The notes under the pieces: model-generated | Seen by the model: only the letters and a program-made list of their open reading frames with translations | What the model was told of the DNA's origin: nothing | Database searches by the model: none | Shown: piece after piece, positions 26,559 to 37,153 of the stretch | Numbering within the stretch: the stretch's first letter is position 1 | Layout of the letters: each line of letters starts with the position of its first letter | Assembly: GCF_011634775.1 (NCBI RefSeq) | Contig: NZ_JAALXT010000002.1 | Location: 496,001-560,000 of the forward strand | Direction: 5' to 3' | Length of the DNA: 64,000 nucleotides | Source of the DNA: Thalassoroseus pseudoceratinae | Lineage (GTDB): Bacteria; Planctomycetota; Planctomycetia; Planctomycetales; Planctomycetaceae | Position numbers and translations under genes: made by a program

Positions 26559-27965
26559 TCACTCCTGAGGTTGCGTTTTCTTCGGAGCGGATCGCACTTG
26601 TCGAACGAGTTCTTTGACTTTGGCAGTCACGCGGTCTTCCACCGATGCCGCAAATGGACCGGGGTAGGCCGAGTAAATCATTGCACGTCGCCCTTCATAA
26701 CCGCCTTCTTCCAGAACACGACGACTGGGCAGGTAGCCGAAGACGTGGTTCGAATAGCCAGCAACCCATATCTTCGGCCCGTTCGTACTGTCGTCTTTGA
26801 GTTCCGACTTGAAGAGCAGGGAATAATCGACGACTGCCTCGCCCGGAAGTGCGACCAGCGTGATGTCATCCCCCAATTGGACGGCTTGGACCGGGAACGC
26901 GTACTCGGTTTGAATTCGCCCGTTCTCTTTCAGTTCGGCTAACAATCGCTCCCCGTGTCGTCGTTGATACTTGTTGCTCGATTGGGCTTCGCTCTCGATA
27001 TCCTCTTGCGATGGCTTTTGAAAATCTAAGATCACGTCCCCCAACGCCACTCTCAATGGGCCGTCGACTTGCCGAGGTTGGCGGGCTTCCAAAGCCGTCT
27101 CGACGGCGTTCGCAAGAGCCCGGCCATGCTGCTGGGCGAGATCGAGTGTCCGCCGCGGATACGGGTTCTGATCCCCGCCGCAGCCCATCATGAACAGGCA
27201 CGTTACTCCGGGATGGGCGGCTTCCAAATACTCCTGAGCATATCCCGCGTAGTCGCCGCAAAACTGGTAAAACGAGAGTGTCGTGTTGTGGCAAGCGTAT
27301 CCAAACAAGACTGCCCGCAGTTTGTCGTCTTTACCAAGCACTTTGAGCACCGGGACTTCGTGATCCACCGGACCATCCGGGTAGGGGCTGTTGATCACAC
27401 CGTTCGCGGTCGGCAGACGGCGATTCATCGCGAAACCGGCACGGCCGTGTGTGACTTCCAATTGAGCAGGTTCGAGTCGGTCCAGCGTTTGCCCGATGAG
27501 TTTAACTATCTTTTCGACAAGACCACGAGTGTATTCAATCGCCATGGCTTCGCGAGCTGCATCACCACCGTAATGCCGAATTTTGAAGACTCGCAGTTCG
27601 GGGCCGCAGTGTGTGTGCGACGCATTGAGCAAAATCGAATCGGGTGACAACTGAAATCGCTCACGACACTCCGCGACAATGTCCTCACGAAACTCTTTCG
27701 GCACGCCGATCAAATCCAGCGTGACAATCGCCAGCCGACTCTGGGAATTGTCCTCAAGCACCAAAACCTTCGCGAACAAATCCTGGGCTGTCCCCTCGGA
27801 CGGTTTGTTCCGAGACGCATAGCCAGCCATCCACAGTGGCCGATCCGGCGTGATCACAACGGAGCCCGCCGCGGCTTTCCAGCTCAATGACGGTTCCGCC
27901 GCATCAACCGGCGTTGCAATCCATAAATGAGCCAGAGTCAGACATAGAATCAAAAGACGGGGCAT
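26559..27965 (-). CDS. Secreted neutral/alkaline ceramidase-like hydrolase
   Basis: 468 residues from MPRLLILCL, whose hydrophobic leader is a signal peptide ending near VDAAEP; an upstream in-frame start would bury it. The protein follows the neutral/alkaline non-lysosomal ceramidase pattern: AAGSVVITPDRPLWMAGYAS (N-terminal strand), LLNASHTHCGPE (zinc-binding His pair), VLFGYACHNTTLS (third His region), CGGDQNPYPRR, and a C-terminal VAGYSNHVFGYLPSRRVLEEGGYEG. Planctomycetes carry many such genes; true ceramide specificity is unproven. It probably cleaves an amide bond in an exported lipid or peptide substrate. Confidence 0.85.
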   Translation of the reverse strand: MPRLLILCLTLAHLWIATPVDAAEPSLSWKAAAGSVVITPDRPLWMAGYASRNKPSEGTAQDLFAKVLVLEDNSQSRLAIVTLDLIGVPKEFREDIVAECRERFQLSPDSILLNASHTHCGPELRVFKIRHYGGDAAREAMAIEYTRGLVEKIVKLIGQTLDRLEPAQLEVTHGRAGFAMNRRLPTANGVINSPYPDGPVDHEVPVLKVLGKDDKLRAVLFGYACHNTTLSFYQFCGDYAGYAQEYLEAAHPGVTCLFMMGCGGDQNPYPRRTLDLAQQHGRALANAVETALEARQPRQVDGPLRVALGDVILDFQKPSQEDIESEAQSSNKYQRRHGERLLAELKENGRIQTEYAFPVQAVQLGDDITLVALPGEAVVDYSLLFKSELKDDSTNGPKIWVAGYSNHVFGYLPSRRVLEEGGYEGRRAMIYSAYPGPFAASVEDRVTAKVKELVRQVRSAPKKTQPQE

Positions 27966-28123
27966 GATCAAGAAATCCTTGGCAATCCAAAATTCGATGT
28001 TGAAGCACGGTCGCATCAAGATTTCATCATGCGAGTTTGACGCCGTTTGGTAAAGTGTCCAACGGTTTCGGAGCCTCAAAGAAGCATGACGTCAGGCAAT
28101 TTCACGTGAGCAAACAATCGAAA

Positions 28124-28153
28124 AAGCCTCGCGTGTGAGGTCACGCGAGGCTT
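28124..28153 (-). terminator. Intrinsic terminator of the glycine-rich secreted protein gene
   Basis: AAGCCTCGCGTG and CACGCGAGGCTT make a perfect 12-bp stem with a 6-nt loop. On the minus strand it is followed by a run of T residues, 60 bp past the stop of the gene at 28213. Confidence 0.85.
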
Positions 28154-28212
28154 GGTCATGATGGAATTGATTGGCTGTTGTTCGCTTTGGTATTACCGAC
28201 GACGTATGGACA

Positions 28213-28677
28213 TTAGCGTCGAATTCTTACGCCTGATCGGCGAACACCGGCGGCACCAAATGGTCCTGACGCGACGGAACCAGAACGGTGAACGGCTCCC
28301 GCTCCGAAAGGACCGGCTCCGACGCGTGTCGAGGAACCACTCGTATAGGATCGCCCACCAGGACCAGTGACGCGGACTCCCTGAGCCGCACCGGCACGTG
28401 TTCCCAGCACACCAGAGCGTGAACCCGTGGCACGTCCATATTGAACGCTGGTTCCTCGCGGTCCTTGCACGGAGCCGCCGGAAACATGGCCGGATCGCAC
28501 ACCGCCTAACGGTCCGGCAGCCACACCACCGGCCGAACGTTGCGTGGCAACTCGACCGTACGGTCCGACCGCCGCTGCCGATCGTCGATAGCCTGCACGA
28601 TACTGGGCCGGTAAATCGCAGGCTCCCCAATTCATGAGGCAAACTGCGGTCGCAGCGATGATAAAAACGTTTCGCAT
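28213..28677 (-). CDS. Secreted glycine/serine/arginine-rich repeat protein
   Basis: 154 residues from MRNVFIIAATAVCLMN, a signal peptide ending near LPAQ. The mature part is low in complexity, with loose repeats of the form GPFGAGAVHRSG / GPFGAAGVRRSG and GPLGGVRSGHVSG. It is strongly basic through Arg and His. Several other frames are open here because of the GC-rich repeats, but only this one has a signal peptide and consistent repeats, and a terminator follows it. It may bind polyanions or be a wall/surface component; no family is recognised. Confidence 0.6.
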   Translation of the reverse strand: MRNVFIIAATAVCLMNWGACDLPAQYRAGYRRSAAAVGPYGRVATQRSAGGVAAGPLGGVRSGHVSGGSVQGPRGTSVQYGRATGSRSGVLGTRAGAAQGVRVTGPGGRSYTSGSSTRVGAGPFGAGAVHRSGSVASGPFGAAGVRRSGVRIRR

Positions 28678-28744
28678 GTCGATGACCTCAAGAATCCTGT
28701 TGTCGACACAGGTGTTTTGTCGGAAAGAATATTGTTGTGCTCGG

Positions 28745-29689
28745 TTATTGTTCGGTTTGCACCCGGCTGATTTTGACGACGTCGGTATCGGGTTGCGGTT
28801 CGCCATCGAGTGTGCGTTCGGTGGATTGCCAAGTGAATGTGTCTTGATCGACTGGAGTGAGAATGTTTCTTGCGGTCACTTCGCCGCCATCCGCCGTCCA
28901 TCCCGATACTTCAACGATCCACTTCTTTCCATCTCGGCTCCAATAGCCATCATTCACCCCACCGTCACCGGAAAACAGCCAAGACCTTGGAAGCCCTGTT
29001 ACCGGATCAACGCCGATCATCTGGCTGCCGGTTTCCTCACCATCTTCCGACTTGGATGTATACTCCATTCGCATGAACGCTTTGGAGTGGTCCCAAGAGT
29101 ATGTGGTTTCGACTTCGCTGCCGTTGCCTGTCGTGGACCAAGTTCCCAGCAACCATTCCAGGTCTTTGAGACCCGGCACATCCGCATGTTCTCTGAGCAA
29201 GGCGATCGACCAAACTCCATCTTCTTTGACATAGAGAGCACTGAATCCTGTGGCTCCCATCACTTTGTCGCCATTGGAAATGAGAAAGCGGCCGTCCTCA
29301 ATGGCAGTACTTGCCGCCAACAATCGAACGCGGTTGCTTTCCACTGTGACGTTCAGTTTTGGTCGAGATTCAAAGTACTTCTGATAGGCTGCTGTGAGTT
29401 CCTTCTGCCCACGAATACTGACTGAATCACGAACGTATTCACCTTGGTCCGTCCAGAAGGCGGCCACCTTCTCGGCATCGCCCTCCTCCAAAGCCTTGGC
29501 GAACTCCTGCGTGCGTGCTTGGATGCTCGCATGAGCTTGCGAATCATCGGCGGCATGCACTCCACTGGCTGTGCAAACAAGTGCGAAGGTGAAAACGGCA
29601 GTCGATGCCGCGAAGCGTAGATATTGATACTGCACAATAGAACTCCGAAAGAAGCAGGGCAGAACTAGAATTAGCGACCGACGATTCAT
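28745..29689 (-). CDS. Secreted SnoaL-like (SgcJ/EcaC, NTF2 superfamily) protein
   Basis: About 314 residues from MNRRSLILVL; an ATG at 29728 would add 13. The signal segment ends near SGVHAADD. Residues ~50-160 match the SgcJ/EcaC oxidoreductase-associated NTF2-like family (IQARTQEFAKALEEGDAEKV, then FWTDQGEYVRD, SALYVKEDGVWSIALLREH). The remaining ~150 residues form a second beta-rich module (WLLGTWSTTGNGSEVETTYS onward) of the DUF1579-like type. No catalytic residues can be named. It is probably periplasmic, and common in planctomycetes. Confidence 0.75.
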   Translation of the reverse strand: MNRRSLILVLPCFFRSSIVQYQYLRFAASTAVFTFALVCTASGVHAADDSQAHASIQARTQEFAKALEEGDAEKVAAFWTDQGEYVRDSVSIRGQKELTAAYQKYFESRPKLNVTVESNRVRLLAASTAIEDGRFLISNGDKVMGATGFSALYVKEDGVWSIALLREHADVPGLKDLEWLLGTWSTTGNGSEVETTYSWDHSKAFMRMEYTSKSEDGEETGSQMIGVDPVTGLPRSWLFSGDGGVNDGYWSRDGKKWIVEVSGWTADGGEVTARNILTPVDQDTFTWQSTERTLDGEPQPDTDVVKISRVQTEQ

Positions 29690-30213
29690 CGACTGTGATG
29701 ACGACTCGTCAAACCGAAGACAGGGCATGTGCGGTTGCCGGGTGGACGAATTCCGTTCAACGATTTGAAGGTATTGAAGACCAGATGGCTGGGGAGTGTT
29801 CGTATTTGTCTTTTTGACAAATTTCGATCAAGTCGAACGCTCCCCATTTGGATTCGCGGTCGATTGTACGAGACTGATTCCATTCCGCAAGAAAATTACC
29901 AGCTTCATCAAAAAGTAACACGACAACCACACCAGGTATCGACTGAAGATCAAAATCGCCGAGCAAAAACGTCGACGCATTTGTTCTTCAGAAGACTCGA
30001 GATGGTTACATCGTGGAACCAGTTGGTAGGGCGGAAGTGTTGTCTTATCTATAGTCCCAGCCGGCGGGGAATCGTCTAATCGAAACGCAATGACTAGGGG
30101 GCGGCGTGCACAGGGAATGCCGCCAGGTGGGAAACCAAGGACTGCTTATCCTTAGACGACTTTGTCGACCGTATAACCGCCTGTGTAAACAGGGTTGCGA
30201 TCGGAGAGTGGGG
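29690..30213. other. Intergenic region downstream of the RND pump gene
   Basis: About 520 bp without a convincing gene. The clear structure in it is the nested inverted repeat at 29791-29845, listed separately. No terminator with a T-run is evident immediately after the pump stop at 30214. Confidence 0.4.
29791..29845. repeat. Nested inverted repeat (55 bp) in intergenic DNA
   Basis: GGGGAGTGTTCG (29791-29802) pairs with CGAACGCTCCCC (29834-29845), 11 of 12 bases. Inside it ATTTGTC pairs with GACAAAT around a T-run. It could be a bidirectional terminator, a small structured RNA or a mobile-repeat remnant. Confidence 0.45.
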
Positions 30214-33200
30214 TCAAGGCTGGTTGTGCGAGGGTCTGAACCGCAGGTCTTCAAAGATGAGATAGAGACACGGAACGAGCACTAGGATAATGACAGTCGC
30301 GAACAAGATTCCACAGCCCAAGGAGATTGCCATTGGAATGATGTATTGTGCTTGAAACGACGTTTCGAAAATCAGCGGGATCAGACCGCCGAACGTTGTC
30401 GCGGTGGTCAACATGATTGGCCGAAAGCGGCGAAGACCAGCTTGCGAAATTGCGTCCATCGGCGACAGTTCGTCGCGGCGGCGGTTGGCATAGTCGACCA
30501 TAATCAGCGAGTCGTTGACAACAACCCCGGACAACGCGATGACTCCCATGATACTGACAATCGAGATGTCGTACTCAAGTATAATGTGGCCGATCACAGC
30601 TCCGACGATCCCGAAGGGAATGGCCACGAGCACGATCAGCGGTTGTACATAGTCACGAAATGCGATCGCGAGTAACGCATAGATCACCACCACAGCGAGC
30701 CCGAAGTATCCCCATAGCGATTCGGTGGCTTCTCGCATCTCGGCATCGCTACCTTGGAAGGTCCAGGTGAGACCGGGATAGCTCTCGCGTAACTCTGGAA
30801 GTTCCTTCTGATTCAAAGCACTGATCATTTGGGAAATCGCCCGTTTCGGCTCGACATCCATCGACACATTGATCACTCGTCGACCGTTCCGCCGGTTAAT
30901 CGATGTGAAGGCTTCATCAATTTCGACATCAGCGACTTCGAGCAGCGGGACCTCTAGACCATTCGGCGTGCGAATCACGAGGTCTTCCAGGTGATGGATA
31001 TCCTGTCGTTGTTCCTCGGGGAGTTTGACGCGGACTTCGATTTCGTTTGTTCCGCGTAAGAGACGCAGAGCGAGTGAACCAAAGAACGCACCGCGTAACT
31101 GGTCGCCGAGTTCGTCGTCGGTGAGTCCTAACGCTCGTCCCTCCGGACGCAAATGGAAATCGTACTGCGATTTCCCCTTGTTGTAGTTATCACTGACGTC
31201 GCGAGTGTAAGTAAAACTTTCAGCACGTTTCAGGAGATCCTGCGAGGCCTTCTCCAGCACGGCAATGTCGCTGTGGCTGAGATCAATGCTGATATCAGGG
31301 CGGTGACCACCGGGCCCGCTCTCGGCTTCGAAAGTCACCTGATACACGCCGGGCAGGTCACCGATCTGGTCTCGCCAAAGTTCGATCACCTCGTTCGCGG
31401 TGATGTCGCGTTCATCGGGCGGCTTCATCACAATTTCGACGTCGATGAAATTCCCGCGTCGCACGTTCGTCTTCACGCCCTGGGCCACTTCGTGCAGGTT
31501 GTGCTCGTCGAACATCCGCAAGGTAGCCTCGGTCACCACGGCGGCGATCTCGGCTGCTTGTGCGGGTGTGGTTCCGACCGGCATACGGACGCCCGCTTCA
31601 ATTTCGTCGGCGGACACTTCGGGCATTAGGATCATGCCCATGTGTGTGCTCGTTGCGTACCCTCCGACGATCAGAAACAGGGCGAGAGCCACTCCAGTCG
31701 TGATGTATCGCCAATGCAGGCAGAATCGCAGAATCGGCTGGTAGACGACTTCAATGAGCCGGCTGAACCCTCGACTGAATGCTTGCTGACCACGATGCAA
31801 TCGGCTGCCGAGGCTGTTTGGCTTTCGACCGGCGTCTCGTGCGTGAGCCAAGTGGGCCGGGAGAATGAACAGCGATTCCAGAAGTGATAGCGATAACACC
31901 ACGATCACCACCACTGGCAACGGTCCCCAGAATTTTCCGGTCTCGCCGGGGATGAACAACAACGGCACGAAGGCAACGATGTTGGTCAGAATACTGAAGA
32001 CGACCGGGCCGGAGACTTCGCGTGTGCCTTCGATGGCGGCGGTGAGGTAATCCCCTTCTTCCTGCCGTTTCTCGTAGACGTTTTCACCGACGACAACGGC
32101 ATCGTCGACAACAATACCCAGAACGACTAGGAAGCCGAACAGGGAAATCATGTTAACGCTGACCCCGGTTAGGGGGAGAAATAGCAATCCGCCAATGAAG
32201 GAAACGGCCATGCCGACCATCACCCAGAACGCCAGACGTACCTCGAGAAACAGCGATAAAATCAGCAGTACGATGATCACTGCGAGCAGTGCGTTTTCTT
32301 TCACCAGGTTGAGTCGGCGATTGAACTCGTCAGCGTTGTTGCTGTCGATTCTCCATGTGACACCGGGAGGCAGGCCGGTTTCGAATTCTTTGAGAGTCTG
32401 TTCGACGGCTTCAGCCACATCGATCGGTGATTGCGAACCAACGCGAAAGATATTGAGTTCGACCGCAGGTGTCTGATCAAATTGCGGATGAAAACCGCCT
32501 TCCTCGAATCCATCACGGATCGTGGCGATGTCGCCTAACAACACAGCCGAACCATCGGAGCCCGACACTAATTCCAACTCGGCGAATTCATCCGCTCGCT
32601 GTCGCCGGCCTTTCACACGGAGCAACACCTCGCCGGCGGTGGTCTGCACCGCACCGGCTGCGACATCTTGACTAGAAGCCCGAATTGTCTGAGCAATGTC
32701 CGGCAATGTCAGCCCGTACTCACGTAGCCGTTCGCGAGGGATCTCGACGTGCGTGACATATTCTGGCGGGTCATCAAGATCGACCTGCGTGATATTTTCA
32801 TGGGCCAGCAACTGATCGCGGAGTTGCTCGGCCAACTGACGCAGCGTCCAAGCGTCGGCCGGACCGTACAGATTAATCTGCATGACTTCCTGCTGCTCGG
32901 ACTGCAGGCTAACAATGGGCTGCTCGATGTCATCAGGAAACGTCTGAATCCGGCTCACCGCCTGATCGATGTCCTGAAACGCAAGCATTCGATCGCGACC
33001 AGCGACGAGCTCAATCAGCATCGAGCCGCGGCCCTCTCGTGCTTCGCTGGTGATTTCGCGAATCCCCTCAATGCCACGCACCGATTCTTCAATGGGACGC
33101 AGGATGCCCTGTTCGACTTCCGTCGGGGCGGCACCCGGGTAACCAACGTCGATTTCGACGATGTCGAGTTGAAACTGCGGAAAGACTTCCTTCTGAATGA

Positions 33201-33327
33201 CATAAGCCGACCAGACGCCGCCACCAAATAGAATCACCATCAGCAGATTGGCTGCAATGGAGTTCCGGGCCATCCACGCGATGGGGCCGTTGCCGTATCG
33301 GTTGTCGTCAAGTCCGTGGTGGTTCAA
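30214..33327 (-). CDS. RND efflux pump inner-membrane subunit (AcrB/HAE-type)
   Basis: 1037 residues, the usual length for RND drug/solute pumps. The N-terminal TM1 ([20 protein letters not shown]) is followed by the porter domain, then TM2-6 with [13 protein letters not shown], which carries the paired aspartates of the proton relay in TM4. Two repeats of porter plus six helices are visible. It works with the adaptor encoded immediately upstream (4-nt overlap, ATGA) and the outer-membrane factor before that, forming one tripartite pump. Substrates are unknown; the sequence looks more like the general RND/AcrB class than a CusA metal pump. Confidence 0.92.
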   Translation of the reverse strand: MNHHGLDDNRYGNGPIAWMARNSIAANLLMVILFGGGVWSAYVIQKEVFPQFQLDIVEIDVGYPGAAPTEVEQGILRPIEESVRGIEGIREITSEAREGRGSMLIELVAGRDRMLAFQDIDQAVSRIQTFPDDIEQPIVSLQSEQQEVMQINLYGPADAWTLRQLAEQLRDQLLAHENITQVDLDDPPEYVTHVEIPRERLREYGLTLPDIAQTIRASSQDVAAGAVQTTAGEVLLRVKGRRQRADEFAELELVSGSDGSAVLLGDIATIRDGFEEGGFHPQFDQTPAVELNIFRVGSQSPIDVAEAVEQTLKEFETGLPPGVTWRIDSNNADEFNRRLNLVKENALLAVIIVLLILSLFLEVRLAFWVMVGMAVSFIGGLLFLPLTGVSVNMISLFGFLVVLGIVVDDAVVVGENVYEKRQEEGDYLTAAIEGTREVSGPVVFSILTNIVAFVPLLFIPGETGKFWGPLPVVVIVVLSLSLLESLFILPAHLAHARDAGRKPNSLGSRLHRGQQAFSRGFSRLIEVVYQPILRFCLHWRYITTGVALALFLIVGGYATSTHMGMILMPEVSADEIEAGVRMPVGTTPAQAAEIAAVVTEATLRMFDEHNLHEVAQGVKTNVRRGNFIDVEIVMKPPDERDITANEVIELWRDQIGDLPGVYQVTFEAESGPGGHRPDISIDLSHSDIAVLEKASQDLLKRAESFTYTRDVSDNYNKGKSQYDFHLRPEGRALGLTDDELGDQLRGAFFGSLALRLLRGTNEIEVRVKLPEEQRQDIHHLEDLVIRTPNGLEVPLLEVADVEIDEAFTSINRRNGRRVINVSMDVEPKRAISQMISALNQKELPELRESYPGLTWTFQGSDAEMREATESLWGYFGLAVVVIYALLAIAFRDYVQPLIVLVAIPFGIVGAVIGHIILEYDISIVSIMGVIALSGVVVNDSLIMVDYANRRRDELSPMDAISQAGLRRFRPIMLTTATTFGGLIPLIFETSFQAQYIIPMAISLGCGILFATVIILVLVPCLYLIFEDLRFRPSHNQP

Positions 33328-34556
33328 TCCGCCGCCTCCGTGCTCGCGTCGTCACTCTGGGGGACGGATTCGTTGACCTTTCGCAAGCCAATACCGTTTG
33401 CGACGGTAGCAAGCGTGGTGATCACGACTTCTTCGCCGCTTTCCAAACCGTCGCGAATGTAGGCATCGTTTGCGTCACGAAAGACGATGTCAGCCTCGCG
33501 GATTTCCAGTTTTCCGTCTTTCATCACCCAGACGGTGTCGCGTTCGTGGACATAGTCGCGACTAAGACGCACCACGTTTTCGATCGGACGACCCTCAATA
33601 TGAGCTTCCAAAAGAGTGTCGAGGATCAACGGCGGGCCATCGGTATTTCGGGCGAGCGGGTCTTCGACTGTCATCAACACTCGCGCCAAACGCGTCTCTT
33701 GATCTAGGGAACCGATCATCCGAGAGACTGTCGCGTAACGCCTTGCACCTGGAAACCATGTGTTGGGACTTTGCAAAGTCACTGCGGAACCTTGTCCATC
33801 AGCCTCGGCAAACTGCACCCAACGTAAGCTACGAATCGGCACTGTTGCGATGACCCAATACTCTTCGATCCCCACGAGTCGAGCGAGATCATCTCCCGGT
33901 GCGACTTGCGAACCGACGTTGACCGAACGGCTGAGAATCTGGGCATCAAACGGAGCCGTGATCGATGTCCGGGCGATGTCCAACTCTGCCCGTGCAACCA
34001 ATGCCCGAGCGGCGTCGACCTCTGCGCGGATCGATTTGATCTGTGGCTCCCGCAACACCAACGAGCGATTTGTTTCCTGAATCGTATCGCCGAGTAGGTC
34101 CAGCTCTTTTTTGGCGAGCGTCTGTCGACCCTGTTCGATTTCCAGGGATGCTTCGGCTTGCTGAAGTTCGCTTTGGCGTTCGGAAAGCACGCTGGTAAAG
34201 TCGGCCGGATCAATCCGTAGCAACAGGTCGCCTTTTCGCACCATTCCGCCCGGTGCAAAATTCGGCGAGAGTTCGAGCACCTGCCCGCGTACCCGTGGAC
34301 TCAAAACAATTTCTTGAGCCGGCTCAACGGAGCCCAACGCAACCAACTGGGGCGTGTAAGTGCCCCGCTGAACTTTGATCGTTTCAACGAGCGCCGCTGA
34401 CTTCCGCGTCGCTTCGATCTGTTGTGCGGTCGGTTGGGTCCGATTGATCACCACGATCGCCGCTGCCGCCCCGCCGAGAATTCCGAGGCAACCGATGATC
34501 GAGATCAGGATCCGTATCCAAGGACGCGTTGTTCGCTGTTTCGGCTGGTTGTTCAT
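33324..34556 (-). CDS. RND efflux periplasmic adaptor (membrane fusion protein)
   Basis: About 410 residues from [10 protein letters not shown]; an upstream ATG at 34583 would add 9. A TM anchor ([20 protein letters not shown]) is followed by a lipoyl half ([20 protein letters not shown]), a coiled-coil hairpin, the second half ([20 protein letters not shown]) and beta-barrel/membrane-proximal domains. The gene overlaps the pump gene by 4 nt at its end. Its start lies about 170 nt inside the end of the outer-membrane-factor gene. Because the TM segment must be made, that overlap looks genuine unless the upstream gene has lost its normal stop. Confidence 0.9.
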   Translation of the reverse strand: MNNQPKQRTTRPWIRILISIIGCLGILGGAAAAIVVINRTQPTAQQIEATRKSAALVETIKVQRGTYTPQLVALGSVEPAQEIVLSPRVRGQVLELSPNFAPGGMVRKGDLLLRIDPADFTSVLSERQSELQQAEASLEIEQGRQTLAKKELDLLGDTIQETNRSLVLREPQIKSIRAEVDAARALVARAELDIARTSITAPFDAQILSRSVNVGSQVAPGDDLARLVGIEEYWVIATVPIRSLRWVQFAEADGQGSAVTLQSPNTWFPGARRYATVSRMIGSLDQETRLARVLMTVEDPLARNTDGPPLILDTLLEAHIEGRPIENVVRLSRDYVHERDTVWVMKDGKLEIREADIVFRDANDAYIRDGLESGEEVVITTLATVANGIGLRKVNESVPQSDDASTEAAD

Positions 34557-36363
34557 CGAGGACGGTCTGCGGAGGGCACTCACTGAAGCGAAGTTGAGGA
34601 TTGGGGTCGAAACCGCCAGCTAACGCCAAGTAGAGTGAAATTCGGGTCAGGATTAAATCTAGTTTGGCAGACACTAGGTCCCGCTGCAACCGTTGTTCTG
34701 TTGTTGTGGCCGTCAAAACGTCGAGGTATTCGGTCTCGCCAATTTCCTCGCCGAAGCCAAAGTATCGATCTCGCAACTCTTTCGAGGCCTGCTTTGCCAA
34801 GTCGTATTGTTTTTCCAAACTCTCAATCCGCTGGGTCTGATAGTATTCCAGAGCCAAGGCGTTTTCGACCTCTTGGAATGCGACTAACACAGTTTGGCCA
34901 TACTCGGCCACGAGTTCTCTCACGACGGCATCCGTGCGGTCAATCTCCGCTCGACGCTGACCCCCGTCAAAAATCGGAGCAAAGAGCTGACCGCCAATGA
35001 TGAAGATCCAATCCTGAAACAAATTCGTCGAACGAGTCGCGAGGGTCGTTAGGGAACCGCCCAAATCCAGCCGTGGGTATCGATCAGTGATCGCTGACGC
35101 TAAGTCACGATCGGCGGCTAACATCGCCAGATAGTCGCGACGGACATCAGGCCGCCGATGAATGAGTTCCGATGGCAACCCTGTCAATGGCAGCGGTTGA
35201 AGGTTGGGCAAGGTACTTCCTACATCGTAGGTTGCATCCTGAGGTGGTCGCCCCTGTAAAACGGCCAATTGGTGTTCCAGCACATCGACACGCGAACGGG
35301 CAATCACCATCTGCTCGCGTGTTGACTCCACCAACTGCTGCTGCCGCAAGACATCGGCACTGCCAACACGATCATCACCGCCGCGGAACCGAGTCTCCTG
35401 CAACTTGAGACCAAGGGCGTTGGTTTCAAGTTGTTCCTCTAACAACTCTAGTTGGGCGTACGCTTCGATCAGTGAGAACCAAGCCCGCGCGATCTCGGCT
35501 GACAACGTCAACGCGATGGCCTGATAATCTTCCGCCGTCGCCGAGGCTCGCAACCGTTCGGCGTCCACACGGGACTCGATTTGGCCCCAAAGATCGACTT
35601 GATAGGAAGCATCCAAACCTAGGGTGAATAGTCCGTCATCGGTATCGAAACTGCTAAATCCCTGTTCGGCAGTGCTGACACCGTTGAGATCGGGGAACAG
35701 GTCCGAAGCTTCACGCCGAGTCACCGCTTCCGCCTGCCGCAAGCGTTGGAATGCGGAAACAAGTGTAAGGTTTTCGTTGAGAGAATAGTCGATTTGCCGA
35801 TCCAAATCCTCATTGCCAAACGACGTCCACCAGCGGTCGGGCGTGGCCACCTCGCCAGTGGAAGAGAAGTACGGTGCTTCGATGAGCAGCGGTTCCGTGA
35901 CCTCATCGTCTCCACATCCCAAACGGTTCATGAGTCGCTTGATCAAACCCGGAGGCGGTGGCGGGACCGGTACGACAACTTGCTCCGATGCGACGACCGA
36001 GTACTCATCATCATTGTCCTGAGAATAGGGAGGATAGGATAACAGCGAGTCCGTCAATTCCGTGTCACGGACTTCCTCAGGCGGCGGAGCGATGAAGTCC
36101 GGCAACCCAGGCGGCTTACGAAAGGAAGCCTGACGGACATCTGACTGTTGTGACAGATCTCCCCATCGCGGCATATCATCCCCGGCTGCCCCGGCAGGTA
36201 AAACTTGAGACTTTCTCACGGGAGACGGTTCGAAAGTTAAACTTTCTTTCCACCCCTCTGTCCTCTCGTCGGTTCCCAGATAGCCACGATCAAAAGCGCA
36301 ACCTGCTAACTGCAAGAACACCAGCGCAATAGAGATGGTCGGAATCCGAGAGTTGTGCGACAT
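34384..36363 (-). CDS. RND efflux outer-membrane lipoprotein (NodT/TolC-like OMF)
   Basis: About 659 residues from [11 protein letters not shown] lipobox LAGC lies at residue ~22, typical of NodT-family channels. Residues ~25-190 are a variable acidic/proline-rich extension. The two OEP repeats follow, with [20 protein letters not shown] and [20 protein letters not shown] (the classic RPDVR motif), and a helix end near LALAGGFDP. The last ~60 residues (rich in Asp, Arg, Asn, Ser) extend over the start of the adaptor gene and look non-conserved, as if read-through past the normal end. It is the first gene of the tripartite efflux operon. Confidence 0.88.
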   Translation of the reverse strand: MSHNSRIPTISIALVFLQLAGCAFDRGYLGTDERTEGWKESLTFEPSPVRKSQVLPAGAAGDDMPRWGDLSQQSDVRQASFRKPPGLPDFIAPPPEEVRDTELTDSLLSYPPYSQDNDDEYSVVASEQVVVPVPPPPPGLIKRLMNRLGCGDDEVTEPLLIEAPYFSSTGEVATPDRWWTSFGNEDLDRQIDYSLNENLTLVSAFQRLRQAEAVTRREASDLFPDLNGVSTAEQGFSSFDTDDGLFTLGLDASYQVDLWGQIESRVDAERLRASATAEDYQAIALTLSAEIARAWFSLIEAYAQLELLEEQLETNALGLKLQETRFRGGDDRVGSADVLRQQQLVESTREQMVIARSRVDVLEHQLAVLQGRPPQDATYDVGSTLPNLQPLPLTGLPSELIHRRPDVRRDYLAMLAADRDLASAITDRYPRLDLGGSLTTLATRSTNLFQDWIFIIGGQLFAPIFDGGQRRAEIDRTDAVVRELVAEYGQTVLVAFQEVENALALEYYQTQRIESLEKQYDLAKQASKELRDRYFGFGEEIGETEYLDVLTATTTEQRLQRDLVSAKLDLILTRISLYLALAGGFDPNPQLRFSECPPQTVLDEQPAETANNASLDTDPDLDHRLPRNSRRGGSGDRGDQSDPTDRTTDRSDAEVSGAR

Positions 36364-36390
36364 GCGGTGATCGTCAGCCTTATTTCTCAA

Positions 36391-36892
36391 GTTGTCGATG
36401 CATCGTCAGAATCGTCATAACCAGCAGAGTCGGTTGATCGAAAACGGATTTCATTGGAAGTGAAACCTGGAATTCGGTCGCTATGCTCATCCGAAGAGCA
36501 AACGGAGAGACGGTTTGCACAATAACAGAGCATCAATCGACGAGTTGACAACCGTTTGAATGCAAAAACATATCCATGCGGAATTCCCCGTCGTCGGAGG
36601 TCGACGTATTCCACATCAATCGGCCATACTCCCTTGAGTGGCGTTCACAACGAGCCCAAGAATTCTCACCGCAGATTTACAGGGACCGCGCAACTCGCGG
36701 AGTTTTCAGGGATTGCAGATTTCGACGACTCGCATCTCCCAACGACATCGCAAACGCATTGAACCATCACAAGTGTTCAAATCGCCCCCCAACAGTGAAG
36801 AAGCCAACACCCGAACCGCACCACTCCACCCCTGCCGCCGAATTTCCCTTCAAATCGTTCCACCAAACCACGGAACAAGAAAACGGCCACGA
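36391..36892. other. Intergenic region before the island boundary
   Basis: About 500 bp with no convincing coding frame on either strand; all open frames are short, with no ribosome-binding site or recognisable product. It probably holds the promoter of the OMF-MFP-RND operon at its left end. The structured features to the right (terminator and tRNA fragment) are listed separately. Confidence 0.4.
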
Positions 36893-36926
36893 AAAAACGC
36901 TCCACGGTTTCCCGTGAAGCGTTTTT
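36893..36926 (-). terminator. Intrinsic terminator, minus strand, next to the tRNA fragment
   Basis: AAAACGCTCCACGG pairs with CCGTGAAGCGTTTT around a short loop (one mismatch). On the minus strand it ends in a T-run. Its position just beyond the tRNA-Ser 3' fragment fits the original terminator of that tRNA gene. Confidence 0.75.
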
Positions 36927-36954
36927 CGTAAAGCCCTAGAATTCAACAACTAAA

Positions 36955-36972
36955 GCGGAGAGAGCGGGATTC
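36955..36972 (-). other. tRNA-Ser 3'-end fragment: candidate attachment site / island left boundary
   Basis: Read on the minus strand, GAATCCCGCTCTCTCCGC matches the end of a tRNA-Ser: T-loop end, T-stem and acceptor 3' strand. The rest of the T-arm and the body of a tRNA are absent on the higher-coordinate side. A 3' tRNA remnant next to its terminator, with an integrase-class gene ~200 bp away, is the usual footprint of an integrative element. The intact tRNA copy is not in the window, and serine recombinases usually do not target tRNAs, so this remains a candidate. Confidence 0.5.
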
Positions 36973-37097
36973 TAATTTACGGTTGCCGTAAGCTGCTGGC
37001 AAATCACGCTTTGTGAGCGTAAATGCTTGTCGGTTCATCATTTAGGTTCCATGTTCTTCGTTCAGCTTTGATCATGGTTTCTCAGGATTGATCAAAT

Positions 37098-37120
37098 GGA
37101 ATGACACAGTGTGTCATTCC
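37098..37120. promoter_or_regulatory. 23-bp perfect palindrome upstream of the recombinase
   Basis: GGAATGACACA and TGTGTCATTCC are perfect 11-bp arms around a single central base, 34 bp before the recombinase start. A symmetric dimer site here may be an operator controlling the recombinase, or part of its own recombination site. Confidence 0.6.
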
Positions 37121-37129
37121 AACTCCGTG

Positions 37130-37147
37130 CCTCCTTGGTCAAGGAGG
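37130..37147 (+). promoter_or_regulatory. Hairpin sequestering the recombinase Shine-Dalgarno
   Basis: CCTCCTT pairs with AAGGAGG around a GGTC loop (extended to 8 bp by a G-C pair). AAGGAGG at 37141-37147 is the ribosome-binding site of the recombinase ATG at 37154. Folding would block initiation, so translation may be kept low or need a trigger. Confidence 0.6.
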
Positions 37148-37153
37148 TGCAAG

